Below, in pieces: positions 1 to 12,408 of a stretch of DNA of 64,000 bases. The stretch spans positions 17,400,621 through 17,464,620 of the forward strand of contig OY992840.1 in the NCBI GenBank assembly GCA_963921425.1, given 5' to 3'. The translations under genes were made by a program, and so were the position numbers. Every line of letters starts with the position of its first letter. Position 1 is the stretch's first letter. Below the pieces are notes generated by a model. That model worked only from the letters and a program-made list of their open reading frames with translations. It searched no databases and was not told the DNA's origin. The DNA comes from Dryas octopetala. Its lineage: Eukaryota > Streptophyta > Magnoliopsida > Rosales > Rosaceae.

Positions 1-89
1 GTGAGCCCCTTTCACCGTTTGCATTGCGTGTCTAAAACAGCAGCGATGTAGATGCAAACCCCGACTTGCCCTGTCTCCACAAAGGCTTT

Positions 90-3000
90 TTAATCAGAGC
101 TGGAATCGTAGAAGTCACTAGGACACGGTGTCATGACCTCAGATTCAAGCAGCTGGACCACCCTGTGCATAGTGGGTCGATCTTCTGGACTTGAAGAAAC
201 ACATTGAATGGCGACGGAGAGCAAGGCATCAAGGCTTTCTTCTTGCACCCCCTCACACTGTGGATCAACAATGTCTCTTTGTCTATTCTCTGTGACCAGA
301 AAATTTAACTGCAAAAAGTGTTCTTAATATATTAGAAGAACTTCTTGACCACGACACCTTGCATTACTGTCCTAAATGTAATTTGTGGGCGGCTGGGTTT
401 GTTGTCGACTTAATTAAAATTCCACATGATAAAATTCAGAAGAGGTATAAGTAACACCAGTAGTTCAAACTTCAAACTACATCTAAGCGCTCAAACTAAA
501 TGATATTTCAAACCTAGCTCATAGGAATATGACCAGCTCAGTTGCTTATTTTAAATTACTTAGCAAGATTTTTCTTTAATAGAAAATTGAAAATGTAAAT
601 TGGTTAATTCAGCCCATTACAAGAATTTTTCTTCAAATTGACCACTTCTGTAGGCCGGTTAGATTGAGTCCCACTTCTTTCGAGAAGCGTATGATATTCG
701 ATTTCATGCTTAATAAATCACATTTGACTGAATCAACACCTTGAAGTCTATTTTCTAAGTATAGTTACTAAGATAAGGTCAAGAAAAACACTAATTATTA
801 TAAATATAGACTACTAGCTATTGAACAGTGCCCTAGTGAATTTGAAAATGCATGCAATGACAGAAAGTAGTATATTCAGCAGAACTAGATAGACAAACCA
901 TAAAACATTATCTGAACAAATAGACATAGAAACATACAACATAGGAGAAGACATCTTTCCATATCCAAATATTGTAGCCAAATTTAGAGAACACAATTTG
1001 ACTTAATGTCACCACTAGATCTATCTTCAGGTCAAAGTTTAAGCAAATTTAACTCTGATAACCCATCAAAAAGAAATATGACTCAAGAACGAGAACTTTT
1101 GCAGTAAAGACACATACCCAGCCAACAATGTTGAGGCCCTTCTCAATGAATGATGCATCCGTGGGTCGCTTTCCATTTAACACTTCAAGCACCAGGACCC
1201 CAAAACTATAAACATCAGTCTTTTCAGTTGCTCTACCACTTTGCATATATTCTGCCAATGATGTCACATGATTCAGTATGTATATGAATGTAACTTATAA
1301 ACTATATCGTACTCTTTCAGAAAGAGATCTTCCTGCAAATAGACACAAGAAACTTTTTCTTCTCTTTATGGAACATCAACATATTTCATCTATTCTAGGC
1401 AGCTAATTTGGACACCCGTACATTACTGGACACTTCTAGTTTGAGTAGTAGTAAGTGAAAGTAAAAGTATTACAATCGTGCTTATGTATTACAATGAAAA
1501 ATGTGTTTCTAAAGCCTGACATAAAGTGAATGTTCACTCTACCAAACTCAGATATGCATCGGTGGTCTTTCTTTGCAAGAAATCTGATTATGTACTTCTT
1601 TCTCTATATTCATTCTCAAAGAAAATTCTGTAGAATCTGGAATGAAGCAACACGAGGAACACATTGTCCAAATCATTTTGTATTTCATGGGAAGTCTTAT
1701 ATTTTCTTTCTTAAAGCAAATTATGATTTCCATATGAAAAGTATATGTACAGTCTACGGAAATCTAATGTTCTTCCAGCCTTGAAATGGAATTGATCTTT
1801 CAACTCTTTAGTTTGTCTTAAGATGAGGGCAAGAGAGACTGTGAGCTACAAACACTTGAGGATGTTAGGTTAGTAGAGGTGGAGGTGGTGGTGGTGGAAT
1901 TTTTCATAAGGCTCTACACTGGAGAGGGTAGGGTGAGACTGAGAATACAAAGCCTGGGTTGGTGTCCAATAAATAAGGCTAGAGCTGCTTTGCTGCAAAG
2001 GCCAGTGAAAGCAGGCAATCTTTGAGTGCAACAAAGTTAGGTCCCCTGGGCCACTCTCGATGTACTTTTTCTTTTGGTTTTAATAAAATTCTGTTTTAGT
2101 TTTGATGTGATGCTTACTATTCTAGTGTGTGCTGCTTTAGGCTCTCTTAGGCTACTAGGCAGCTCTGTTTGAGTGTTTAGTTTAGTGGACTGCTGATTCA
2201 CTTTGTGTTTTTGCCATTATGTTGACATAATTCCAGAAAAGAAAAGTACGGTAGGTCCAGTTCCAGCCAAAAGAGAAAACTACTGTGGCTGGCTCTAGTA
2301 AATACATTCCAGAATAGAAGCCTTCAGAGAATTGAGTGCTCAGCATATTTAAACACGAAACTCTGGTCAATTTACATTGCTTACCTGGAGCCAGATAACC
2401 AAATGTTCCAGCAACAATTGTTGTAATGTGAGATTCTTCGTCCTCCAACAGTTTAGCAAGTCCAAAATCAGATACTCGTGCCTCAAGATTTCCATCAAGC
2501 AAAATGTTGCTTGACTTTATGTCTCGATGTATGATCCTAGGTGAGCAATCATGATGCAAGTAAGCCAAGCCTTTTGCTGCCCCCATTATAATATTCAATC
2601 GTGCATCCCAGTCTAGCTGCTCCGATCTTTCTGTGCAATGCATTATGGCACAGTATTGTTTCATGAGTTTATTTTATGTAACAAATATGTGCAATGCCTA
2701 GTCAAACATTAAAAAAAATAAAAATACAAAACGAAAAACAAAAAGCCTGGTAAATGAAAGAAATCTTATGAAAATTAAGATTACTGATTATCTATTTAGG
2801 TTAAGCTTTGATTACATGGGAATAGTCAACCAGATAATGTTTCTTTGGTTTCCATAAAATGATAGCAAAACATTATGACCACTGAATAATTCACGTAAAG
2901 AATTGTACACTTTTATTGATAACTGGTGGTAATTCAATCAAACAGAATTCTTAACCAGCCCAGGGAATTCAGTGCGGAGCTTTTGTTGGATTAAGTTAGA

Positions 3001-6000
3001 TTTTGTGCCCGATATAGGCTTCAGTTTCTTCTTTCTTTTTGAAAAGAAACATAAATTTTATTTAAGGAGAAAAAAGAATACAAACAGTGGACCAGAAGTC
3101 CACCTAAATATATCTGCTGAACTACAAAATAATATTACAACAAAACAAACAAGCATCCTAACAAAACTTAACACAAAGCAGCCCTCCAATATAGATAAAT
3201 AGCGGAAAAAGAAAGGTCCTTAAATTCTGCTGTGACCGAAGCCCAAAGAACTGGCAAAATCTGACTTTCTCCCATAGCTCCTCCACCTCTACCCCCCCAA
3301 CTTCGGTTTCTTCTAATTTTCAGGATATACTTTTTTTTTTATGAGACTGATTTTCGGAATATACCATTCTTCTTTATTATAGGAATTGGAGGAGGGCTGC
3401 TGTCATTTTAGATTTTGTTTAGCTTGTTTTGATGCAACACAATTTTGTTGTCTGTGCAATTTGATGGTTTTAGTTTTTGTATTCAGTGTACACATTTTTT
3501 TTTTGGCTATTTCCGTGTACTCTTCACTGTGTGTGTACCTATTAATATAGTTCATTAAAAGTTTTGTTTCTCATCAGGAAAAAAAAAAAAAGGATAATAG
3601 AAGAAAGCTTAAAACCACGTTGTAAATGATGGCAAAATATCACAACATTGTATATGATGGCATTTCCTTGTTCAGCAACCCAAATTAATTGATATTTGAT
3701 GCCTAGACAGCACGTGTTTTATATGGAGTGAGGATGTAAAGGAACTGCACTAGCATGGTCAAATCATCAACTATTTAAGTGAATTGGGCACACATTTTTT
3801 TTTTTCAACTTTTTTGTAATAAATATGTTTTAAGCACAAAATTGTCATTTAAATGAAAATCTTCTATCAAGGAAAATACCATACTGCACACCAAAATATT
3901 GAATCCGATAAGTCTCACATGTCCCCCTGGTGGAGACCATGATGTGAACTTCTTTATCGGGTTTGTTTTAGGGTTTTCTTATTTGGATTTGTAGGACCTC
4001 AATAAATAGGCAGCATTATCATTTTTTGGACAGTGTGCACCTATAATTTAGTTTTCCACTTTGTTAGCTTGATATACATTGTTTGCCATTCCCTAAAAGC
4101 TTAAGCTTTTAAGCATTTGGGGCACAGTGGTTTTCTAACATGGTAGCAGACCATTGTTTACAGGAGGCCCGGGTTCAAATCCTCCATCCCCCAATTCTTT
4201 CTATTTTTGTCTGTCAGTATTTTTTTTTTTGAAAGGTTTGTCTGTCAGTATATGTCTGCTCTCCGTGAGCAGGTTGGGGCTGCATGTGAGGGAGGGTGTT
4301 AAAAGGGAGGGTGTTAGCTTCATATACATTGTTGGTTCATTCCCTAACAGCTTAAGCTTTTGAGGCACGGTGGTTGTCTAACACACTTTAGGTTAGCCTC
4401 ATTCACCTTCTCTTCCTGAGTTCTACATCAGCCCCTTATTTCATGTTTAAATAACTGTATTATGCCACTAAACCTGATGTGCAAACATGTCGAAGCAATA
4501 AAAATAAACACGAAAAAAGCATCTCACCGTGTAGAGCTTCATCAAGGCTACCACCAGGTAGGAAATCATAGATTAACAACTTTGATGTAGGAGAATTGCA
4601 ATATCCCCTCAAATTCACTAGGTATCGGTGCTTGATACTTCCAAGAATTTCTAGCTCCCTCTCAAAAAAACGATCAAAACCCTCATTCATCTTTACAATT
4701 CTTTTTAATGCAAAAAGACTGCCATCATCCATTGCAAGCTTGTACACTGTTCCAAAGCCGCCAACACCAATTATGTGCTCCTCATTCAAAGTCTCTAACT
4801 TCTTGATGATGTCTTTAGAAGAGTATGGCAAATCTCCATGAAACATTACAATTGATGCGCCTGAAGTAACAAGACGTTAGTAGAGATGTTGAAATCTAGA
4901 AAATCATGAGTTTCTAGATGTGAACCAAATGATAACCCATAAAAATAGCAAGAACAGTACCTCCACTGACATCCATTGCAAGACCTTTACTGTCATGTTT
5001 ACCAAACTTTTTATAAAGAAAGCAACCCCAGAAACACATGAGAGCCACCAGAAGCAGTGCACCCACAGTTGCTGATGCACTAATAAGTAGCCGGCCAGAG
5101 TATTTCTTCTTTCCACCTTGACTTTGTTCTACAAAAGGTTAAATGGTAAACACTTAAGTCATTATCATTAGAAAAGCGTCAGTGAGCTAGTAATAAATAC
5201 CCCAATGTCATCAACATTTTAAATTTTCTGGAGCGAAGATATATGGGTTCTGCAAGGACTTCACCAACTTTATAAGTCATATGGAAACCACAATAAGAGA
5301 AATACTTTCAATTCCTAAGAAATCTCTGAATCAAACATTGCACCCATATATTTCAAATCCAAGGCAGTTTACCTGAGTTCGGAGACTGGGAATTTGGTGC
5401 AGGTCCTCCAGTGTCCTTACATTTCATGTTGATTTGTTTCCCACACAAACCACGATTTCCAACAAAGCTGCAAGGAAATGTGTCAATTGACAATTTAAAT
5501 AACATGGAAATATTTGGGGATTACATTGGCATAGTTCAATATAACTGATCAGTAACCGTGGCAAGATACAGATCTTAAGCAAAGTCTAACAGAGTAGACT
5601 GTACAGAGAAATCCCTTTCCACATTGATAATTTTTAATGTTTTCATTCAAAATATTTCATCTATGGGGAGGGAAGAAAAAAGAGAAAGGACAAATAGGAA
5701 AATAAAGAGATTTGAAATGAAGTAGCATAATCCTGATCAGTAAGAACTGTAAGTTATCTCATAGCTTCATGATGACCCAAAACACAAACTGTACGAGATG
5801 AGCAGTACTTACGAGCTTTCAGATAATTTGATAAGAATGCCATCAGATGGTATTGGTCCAACCAGAAAATTGTTTGACACATTGCTACAGAACATCAAGA
5901 TTATAATCATCAATAGATTCAATAAGATGTCAATTATCAAGTTTGGAAATGACCAGAAAAGAATGAAGCTACTCACAAAGTAACAAGCTTGTCCAACTTC

Positions 6001-9000
6001 CCTAGTGACGGAGGGATATTTCCACTGAGAGAGTTACTTGAAATATCTCTGTAATATTTCGAGATAGAATAGTGATGAGTTCCATCCAGTGTTTTTTTCT
6101 TTTTTTTTTTTTTTTTTTGGACTCGAAACGAGAAACTTGTATTAATAGGAAAACACAGTATAATCAAAAGTGGACCAGCAGTCTACAAGAGAAATAACCC
6201 TCAACCTACATAAACAAGGACATTGAAACTAACATCCAAGGAAAAACACCCTACAATCACAAGAAAAACAGAAACAGGACCACCAACAAACCAAGTCAGA
6301 CTTACAACTCAGTGTTGATGAGTTAACTAATTTTAAGTTTTTAACATTGAACAATGAGCACAAATCCTGATTGAAAATAAATTAGTCAGCCATAACAATA
6401 GTCAGCACATCTATAAACTTAAATTGTTAAAATTTATAAATTTATAAATTCTTAACTCATATAGAAATTAGGTAAATGTAGTAAGCTATAACGGAAAATT
6501 GCTGGCCCCGTTTAAACAGATTAGAACCAACCCAAAGATCTCAAAGCAACAAAATCTAAAGTAACAAGGGAATACGGATGGCTAAGATGCTTTGGCCATG
6601 TGAAACAAAAACAACGGGGAGTAGTTAAAAGATAATGTGTTATATGTAGAAGGCACTACCAATATATATGGCCAGTGCTTTTAACCAAAAGACATGATCC
6701 TTGACAAGGTATCATGAAATAAAATGGATATTTTGCCTCCACAGGATTAAAGTGTGGTCCTGGGAGGTTTATCTATTATCTTATAAACTGAAAACAAAGT
6801 TTGAATTTAGCTATAACCATAGGTGGATGCATCACCTGAGTAATAAAACTTACAACTTTGAAATATGAGAAACAATAAAAAATAGTTAAGAAAAATGAAA
6901 AACAGTGATCAACATGCTAGAAACAACTCACAAATATTTGAGGTCTGAAAGCTTTCCCAATTCACTGGGAATTAATCCACTTAAGTAATTACCCTGCAAG
7001 TATCTGTAGCAACAAAATAAACTTAACTTTCAGCATGAAACAAACGGGATTACTCAGTTAAAAAAGAAACACGGATATAGTACAGACATAATTATTTGAG
7101 ACTTTTTTCTTGCAAAGGTAAACACATTGTGAACGCCACAACTTGGTTAAGCTATACTTGTGCACAAGTCAAATGAAAGATGATATGAGGGAAAACAAAA
7201 CTAAAGAGTGAAAGCTAGCAGCTTCTGATATTAAATAATAAGCATAACCAGGACAAAACACCCTTGGTACAACCCAACATACATTGACCTCCTTAAAAAA
7301 TTTCAACTCCAGCCTTAGGGCACTTGGGAAGCATAGAAAAATGTGATCCACAGTTTCCTCTCCCTTATGGTACCAATTATCAGGAGACTTTTGCTCCAAT
7401 TTCCAAGATGAACTCGATTCTTGTCTTATTCTCTTAAGCAACCATCCAAGATTGGTAACACCTTTAGTTTGATGTGAGGAATGAGTTCCTCCATGGAAAC
7501 TTGGTAGAGGACGTTTATGTTGATGTTCTTCCGGGTTTTTCTTCTCCAAAGATGGAAGGTAATGCCGTAATGTACATAAACTAAAACTATATTGTATGGA
7601 CTAAAACAATCCCCTAGTGGTTACTTTGACAAGTTTCAAACAGCTACTGTGAAATGAAGCCATGGATTGAGCCACACTAATCGCACCTTATTTATTTGTC
7701 ATTCTCAAGGTAAGCTGTATGTGTTCATGATATTATTATAACTGGGAATTATGTCAAAGTGATGCAAATGCTGAAAACTCATTTAGCTAATGAATTTGAG
7801 ATTGAAGAGTTGAAAGACCTTAATTACTTTCTTGGGATAGAAGTTGCCAGTTCAGGAAAAGGCATATCAATAAAGTCCATCTTCTTCAAGAGAGAGGAAT
7901 GCTAGGATGTAAACCCGTTGATACTCCAATTGAGCCAATCATGTTGATGAGGAAAGGTACCAAAAGCTAGATGGAGAACTTATCCGCGTTTCACACACAT
8001 TTCCTGATATTGCTTATGACGTGATTATAGTCAGCCAATTTATGCAAGAACCCCACCCCATTCTCCACATCTGAAGGTAGTGTTTCACATTTTGATAAAT
8101 TTGAAATATGGTCCTGGAGAGGAATTTTATTTTCTAAGCTAACAAGGCTGGATCTACTGATGATAGAAGGTCTATCTTAGGCTACTACACCTTTGTTGGG
8201 GTAAACGTTGTAAGCTGGAAACTAAGAAACAATCAGTGGTTGCAAGGTCAAGTGCAAAAGCACAAATTCGGGCTATGCTTATGGGATTTGTGAATTACTA
8301 TGGTTACAAATATTGTTCAAGGAATTAGGTTTTAAACAAGGTGTCCCTATGATTCTTTATTGTAATTACAAGGTGTCTATGGTTACAAACATATCGAAGT
8401 TGACAAGCACTTTATCAAGGAGAAATTAGATGCAGACATAATTTCTACACTGTCTGTCATGGCAGGAGATAATTTGATATTTTAACAAAAGGCCAAATCA
8501 AGTAAAGTTTTTCATTCAATTTTATGCAAGCTGGGCATGTGTTGTAAAATATGCACCAGCCTGAGGGGGAGTGTACTAGTTTTTATTATTAAGGGTATAA
8601 CTAATTAACAGTTAGTATGACTATGATCTCATGGTTCAATTACAATCAAAGTAGTTAGGCTGGCATAATAATTCTAAGGGTTGACAGTTAATCAAGCACT
8701 TTCACCTAGAAGCAAGAAATTTAGATCTAAAGCCATCACTTAATCAAATCACCCCATCATATGAAATCCAATGAACTAATGGAATCACTATTTTAGCAGT
8801 GAAGGAAATAAACAAGAAAGGCAAAGGGATGAGCACATATCTGCCATTAAACAAATTTGCTCTGTCATTTGGAAATATGAGCGAACATCATTCAATAGTG
8901 AACATAAGAACACTTGTTACACAATAACAATTTGTAGACTTACATTCCCTGCAACTGTGTGCAATTCCCCAGTTCTGAAGGAACAATCCCATAAAAGTCG

Positions 9001-10721
9001 TTGTTATGAAGAGCTCTATAACATGATACATCATACAAAGCATCAGTGAAGAGGAAGACATTCTGATTTAGCAAAGATACACCCTACTACCAAAGAAACA
9101 AATATATTTCGCAAAGATACATACAAAATCTTCAGCTGGTCTAGCTTCCCAAGGTCAGGAGATATAGATCCACTCAATTTGTGACCAGAAAGACTCCTGC
9201 AAGAGAAGTCATGAGAAACAAAATCATAATTGTAAGTTATATTTTTCATTCTTATGCATTACTTGTTACAAGTACTGTTGCACTATAACCTTTTTAAAAT
9301 TTAAAAAATGGAAATAGATAAACAAGAGGACAAAATATCTTTAGTTTAAAACGAAGGCTGATTCATATAAAGGAAGATTTAAGCATAATATACTTGATTA
9401 CCCCCTCCCCCAAATAAAATAAGAAAAGAAAATTAGGTCTCAATGATGAATTATAGACTCAAGAAAATCGTCTATTCAAATAAAATCTTCAAGAGAATAC
9501 TTGATTTAAGCATATTATACTTGATGCCCCACTGTACGGCTAGGACATCCACTCAATCAAAGTGACCCACTAGACAGATATGTTGTACTTTTCCATAATA
9601 TACATATATGTTTTTGAGAAGAAAGAAACTTTATTGAAAAGATATATTGAGACTAAAGGTTTGGCAGCTTAGCGCACAACCCAATAAGACTTATGTCATA
9701 TAAACCTAGGTCCATGAATATATTTTTTTTTTCATAGGAGACCTACGTCCTTGAATTGATTATAACAAAATACACTACACTAAGAAAAGATAACAATTTT
9801 TGGGACACACCCACAATACACCAAACATCCCCAATAACCAAGACTATATTTTCTTTGTGAAAGAACAATGTCAAAAGATGCAATCATCGTTCTCCCCCCT
9901 TTTTTACATAGACACACCAATGTGGAGATAGGCACTTAAATCTCAAGAAACGAGTGTTTGTTAAACATGCATAGAAAGTGATACAAGACATAATCAAAGG
10001 TTATATTAAAAACTCACAAATAGATTACTCTCTTGGTTTTTGCATCACATTTCACTCCTTTCCAATTACATGGATCAGGATCTTCTGGTCTCCATTGAAG
10101 AAGGATACCATCTGCACTAACAACTGCTGTCCTGAAGCTTAGAAGTGCCTCACCTACAAATTAGAAACAGGATTCAACATATCAATTATACTAAATTAAG
10201 GCATGTCTATCTCCTTTGCTTGAACAATAGCCAAAATGTACTAAAGTTGGCCGGTGAAAGTAAATATGTCCCACTTTAGAATCCAGTTGGCCAGTCTAGT
10301 AATATGATTGCAAACTCTCCAATATTTCTGACTCTCTAGAAAACACTAGAACAGACAATTGTTTCAGATTAAGAAAAATTAAACAATATTACGGGTACAT
10401 TTCTTGGAATTGCTTATGTGATTACCTGATAAGTATTTCTAACCAAACTCCACAAAAACTAATACAAGTACAGCAAGAAAATTAAAAGAAAAAAAAAAAA
10501 ATCATGTCCAGTATTTCTGAGGGTTTTTTTTTTTTTTTCAATGATAATCTTCAGCAGTTATAATATCTTCAATACCTTAAATAAAAGACAAAAATGACAA
10601 AAAAACACAAGTATGTCAAATTACCATCAGGACTGATAGCTCTGGTTTCGTTGATTACTATATAAAGCAGTAGAATGTAAGGAAGCCACAGTCCTCTCCA
10701 TTTCCCCAAAAAGATGCCCAT
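90..10721 (-). CDS. FEI1: LRR receptor-like kinase, FEI1/FEI2 type
   Basis: Plasma-membrane receptor kinase. In Arabidopsis, FEI1/FEI2 act with SOS5 in cell-wall (cellulose) synthesis. Coding exons on the minus strand, read 5' to 3': 10721-10625, 10153-10018, 9196-9125, 9015-8944, 7003-6932, 6048-5977, 5884-5813, 5467-5373, 5128-4961, 4860-4528, 2630-2385, 1251-1118, 308-90. All junctions are GT-AG with matching phase and sum to 595 aa, close to the 591 aa I recall for FEI1. Domain order: signal peptide (residues 1 to about 28), an N-terminal cap with DPCNWKGV, five LRR units each on its own 72-nt exon, a membrane segment near 242-265 ([16 protein letters not shown]), then the kinase. Kinase motifs seen are the Gly loop GVGGFG (about 317-322), Lys about 338, HRDIKSSN (about 431), DFG (about 451) and APEYM. 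The C-terminus ends [11 protein letters not shown]. No damage is visible. The start at 10721 was chosen because it gives a signal peptide followed by ISPDGEALL. FEI1 versus FEI2 is not resolved. Confidence 0.95.
3030..3325 (-). mobile_element. LINE 3' end fragment (minus orientation)
   Basis: Read on the minus strand, 3310-3180 encodes a tail like the end of plant LINE ORF2 ([15 protein letters not shown], then YWRAALC and a stop). A 3' untranslated part follows, with a GTGGACTTCTGGTCCAC hairpin and an AAATAAAATTT signal. The element is 5'-truncated, in an intron of the FEI-like gene and in the same sense as it. A related copy sits at 53330-53645. Confidence 0.7.
3372..3594 (+). mobile_element. 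LINE 3' tail with poly(A) (plus orientation)
   Basis: The segment opens with codons for a NWRRAAVIL-like LINE ORF2 C-terminus and a stop. It continues with a T-rich 3' region and ends TTTGTTTCTCATCAGG plus a run of A, the typical tail of plant L1-type LINEs. It is heavily 5'-truncated and lies about 50 bp from an oppositely oriented LINE tail at 3030-3325. Confidence 0.6.
4057..4388 (+). mobile_element. TRIM (miniature LTR retroelement) with target duplication
   Basis: Small non-coding LTR element. The left LTR, 4062-4140, starts TGTTAGCTT and ends TCTAACA. It is followed at once by TGGTAGCAGACC, which resembles the initiator-Met tRNA primer site. After a short non-coding interior and a purine tract near 4293-4311, the right LTR spans 4312-4383 with the same TG...CA ends. 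The 5-bp flanks match: CACTT at 4057-4061 and 4384-4388. LTRs differ at roughly a tenth of sites plus a short length difference, so the insertion is old. It looks structurally whole for a TRIM, has no coding capacity, and lies antisense in an intron of the FEI-like gene. Confidence 0.85.
6097..6310 (-). mobile_element. LINE-like 3' tail (minus orientation)
   Basis: A poly(T) run at about 6100-6119 is followed by ACTCGAAACGAGAAACTTG and a GTGGACCAGCAGTCTAC hairpin like that in the copies at 3030 and 53330. Read on the minus strand it is a LINE 3' untranslated region ending in poly(A). It lies in an FEI-like intron next to the 5977-6048 exon. No coding part is recognisable. Confidence 0.5.
7170..7560 (-). 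mobile_element. LINE ORF2 C-terminal (zf-RVT) fragment
   Basis: The minus strand encodes a stretch with [18 protein letters not shown] and [13 protein letters not shown]. This matches the zinc-binding zf-RVT region that follows reverse transcriptase in plant LINEs (ES/TVDHLFLHCP...WVPPRS pattern). It is a short fragment without the RT core, in the FEI-like intron between exons 8944 and 7003. Confidence 0.6.
7600..8590 (+). mobile_element. Broken Ty1/copia relic (RT-RNase H, start of 3' LTR)
   Basis: Plus-strand translation shows copia landmarks in order: the RT end ([15 protein letters not shown]), [17 protein letters not shown], a [14 protein letters not shown]-like stretch and an RNase H end ([14 protein letters not shown]). 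A polypurine tract CTGAGGGGGAGTGT near 8562-8575 follows, where a 3' LTR would begin. The 5' half is missing and the reading frame has several breaks, so it is an old dead copy. It lies antisense within an intron of the FEI-like gene. Confidence 0.75.
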
Positions 10722-12329
10722 AGTGGCACTGGTCAAGCATAATACAGCTACTATAATTCATCTGACACACCAAGCTTTAGAATGCTTGCCTCTAGTTGAT
10801 GATGACATCCAGCAGCCGGAAATGCAAGAAAAAAGATTCCTGGAAGAGAAAAGTACTAATTTTAACAGTAATAGCAACATGAGAACCTCATTCAAGAAAG
10901 TGGCCAAAATATCTCACCATTGGTGTGCATTATTCTAATTACTTACAATAGCCGTTTGAGTCATCCATTCCGGAACATCATATAATATTTTCTGTTAGAC
11001 CTAAGCAAATACAAATTTCTATTTGCAGTTTGAGTCATCCACTCCGGTATTTTCAGTTCACATGTATATGATATCACATGAACCTGACCTAGATAGTAAA
11101 TACTGTAATGTTCTTCGGGTTTGCCTAACTAAAACACAATAACAATCATTGTGTGTTGATGTGCGCCCTAAAGTTCCAGCTTAACCAATAGAATTCTCAT
11201 TAATGTGGTGAAAAATGAAGATAAATAAAAGAAGAATCACCTACGATTAAATTACCACAAACGCATAAAAGAAAACTGCATCCATGATCAAATTAGTAAA
11301 GCAGATCTATCAGACACACAATGAACAACCGCATTTAAAAAGATCAAGGATAACGCTGCCTACAGCCACACGTAAGGCAAGACATAAACACCCAATTCAA
11401 TACCTATAACACAAGCACTGAAACTAATACAATTTCATTGGTCCCGTTGCTTAGAGCTCAGATGATAATCCTGTCTCCCCATTCCCATTGTTCTCCGAAT
11501 TTACCTTACATTGTTTACAAACCCAAAACTCTCACAGTCACTGACTCAGCTCTTTCATAACCCTAAATTACTTACTAGAATGACTATTAGATATTTTGCT
11601 TTCGACCCAACAAAACCCAGTCAAGAAATTATTTTGTGAATAAAATAAAAAAAATTGTTGCACATTGACCAAGTCAAATAGGTATAAAAACGTTTTAAGT
11701 CAATATCGAACACCTTTTTCCAGGATAAATTATAGCATTATGAATAAATGTAAAAACAAAGATGTTCAAGTCATCAAATGTGTGCCCATACACTTCTATC
11801 CAGGTTAGATTTACATACATGTAATTTACTATAACTAGTTCATCACTATCAAGGCTAATTATATAAAGTCAAATAAGAAATGCAATTAGTAAATCAAAAA
11901 CACATTGAATTAATCTTCAAGGAGATAGGGACTGTCACATAAACAACATCTTTAAGCTTCATCAACCATTATTTCATTTTTCTTTGAATTATAAATTTCT
12001 GAATCACTGATTTTCCAAGTGCCTTGCTAGTCCTAACTCCTAAGAGCTAAAACGAAGTGAATTACCCTCCAAATTTACATTAATTACATTTCCACAGCGT
12101 TCAAAAAATAAATTAAAACAATTTGAAGTAGCTAGAATCGTATAAAAAATGAAAATATTGAGCTGAAATTGAAGTGAGATTTACCGAGAAATGTGAAAGA
12201 TGAAGCAGCAGCACTTGTTTTCTGTTCGATCTGAGATAAATGTAGGCTGAGCTGTGAAACAGAGACAGCAACAAACGCCAAAACGCCACCGCACCACCCT
12301 GTCTCTGAGATTTGTGTGATGCCTAAGCC

Positions 12330-12330
<1 letters not shown>
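10722..12330 (-). other. Probable 5' leader and leader intron of the FEI-like gene
   Basis: On the minus strand a good donor (TCTCG|GTAAATC, exon end 12185) and a pyrimidine-rich acceptor (TTCTCTTCCAG, exon start about 10839) suggest a leader exon from about 12330 down to 12185, a 1.3-kb leader intron, and a second leader exon from 10839 down to the ATG. The intron is AT-rich and I see no gene in it. This is inferred from splice-site appearance only; a cDNA would settle it. Confidence 0.45.
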
Positions 12331-12331
<1 letters not shown>

Positions 12332-12407
<76 letters not shown>

Positions 12408-12408
12408 T
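12332..12408. repeat. (GA)n then (GT)n microsatellite
   Basis: A GA tract (12332 to about 12374) grades into GT repeats to about 12408. It lies at the expected transcription start or leader of the FEI-like gene. On that gene's sense strand it reads as CT followed by AC repeats, a pyrimidine-rich leader. Confidence 0.95.

Noticed and set aside
4110-4190. tRNA-derived SINE suggested by GGTTCAAATCC
   Set aside because: The matching TG...CA terminal repeats, primer-site-like word and CACTT target duplication fit a TRIM better.
4154-4363. A 69-codon frame as a small gene
   Set aside because: It lies wholly within the TRIM element and is formed by its interior and right LTR.
90-4860. Separate kinase fragments as pseudogene pieces
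   Set aside because: With GT-AG introns they join in phase to one full-length 595-aa receptor kinase.
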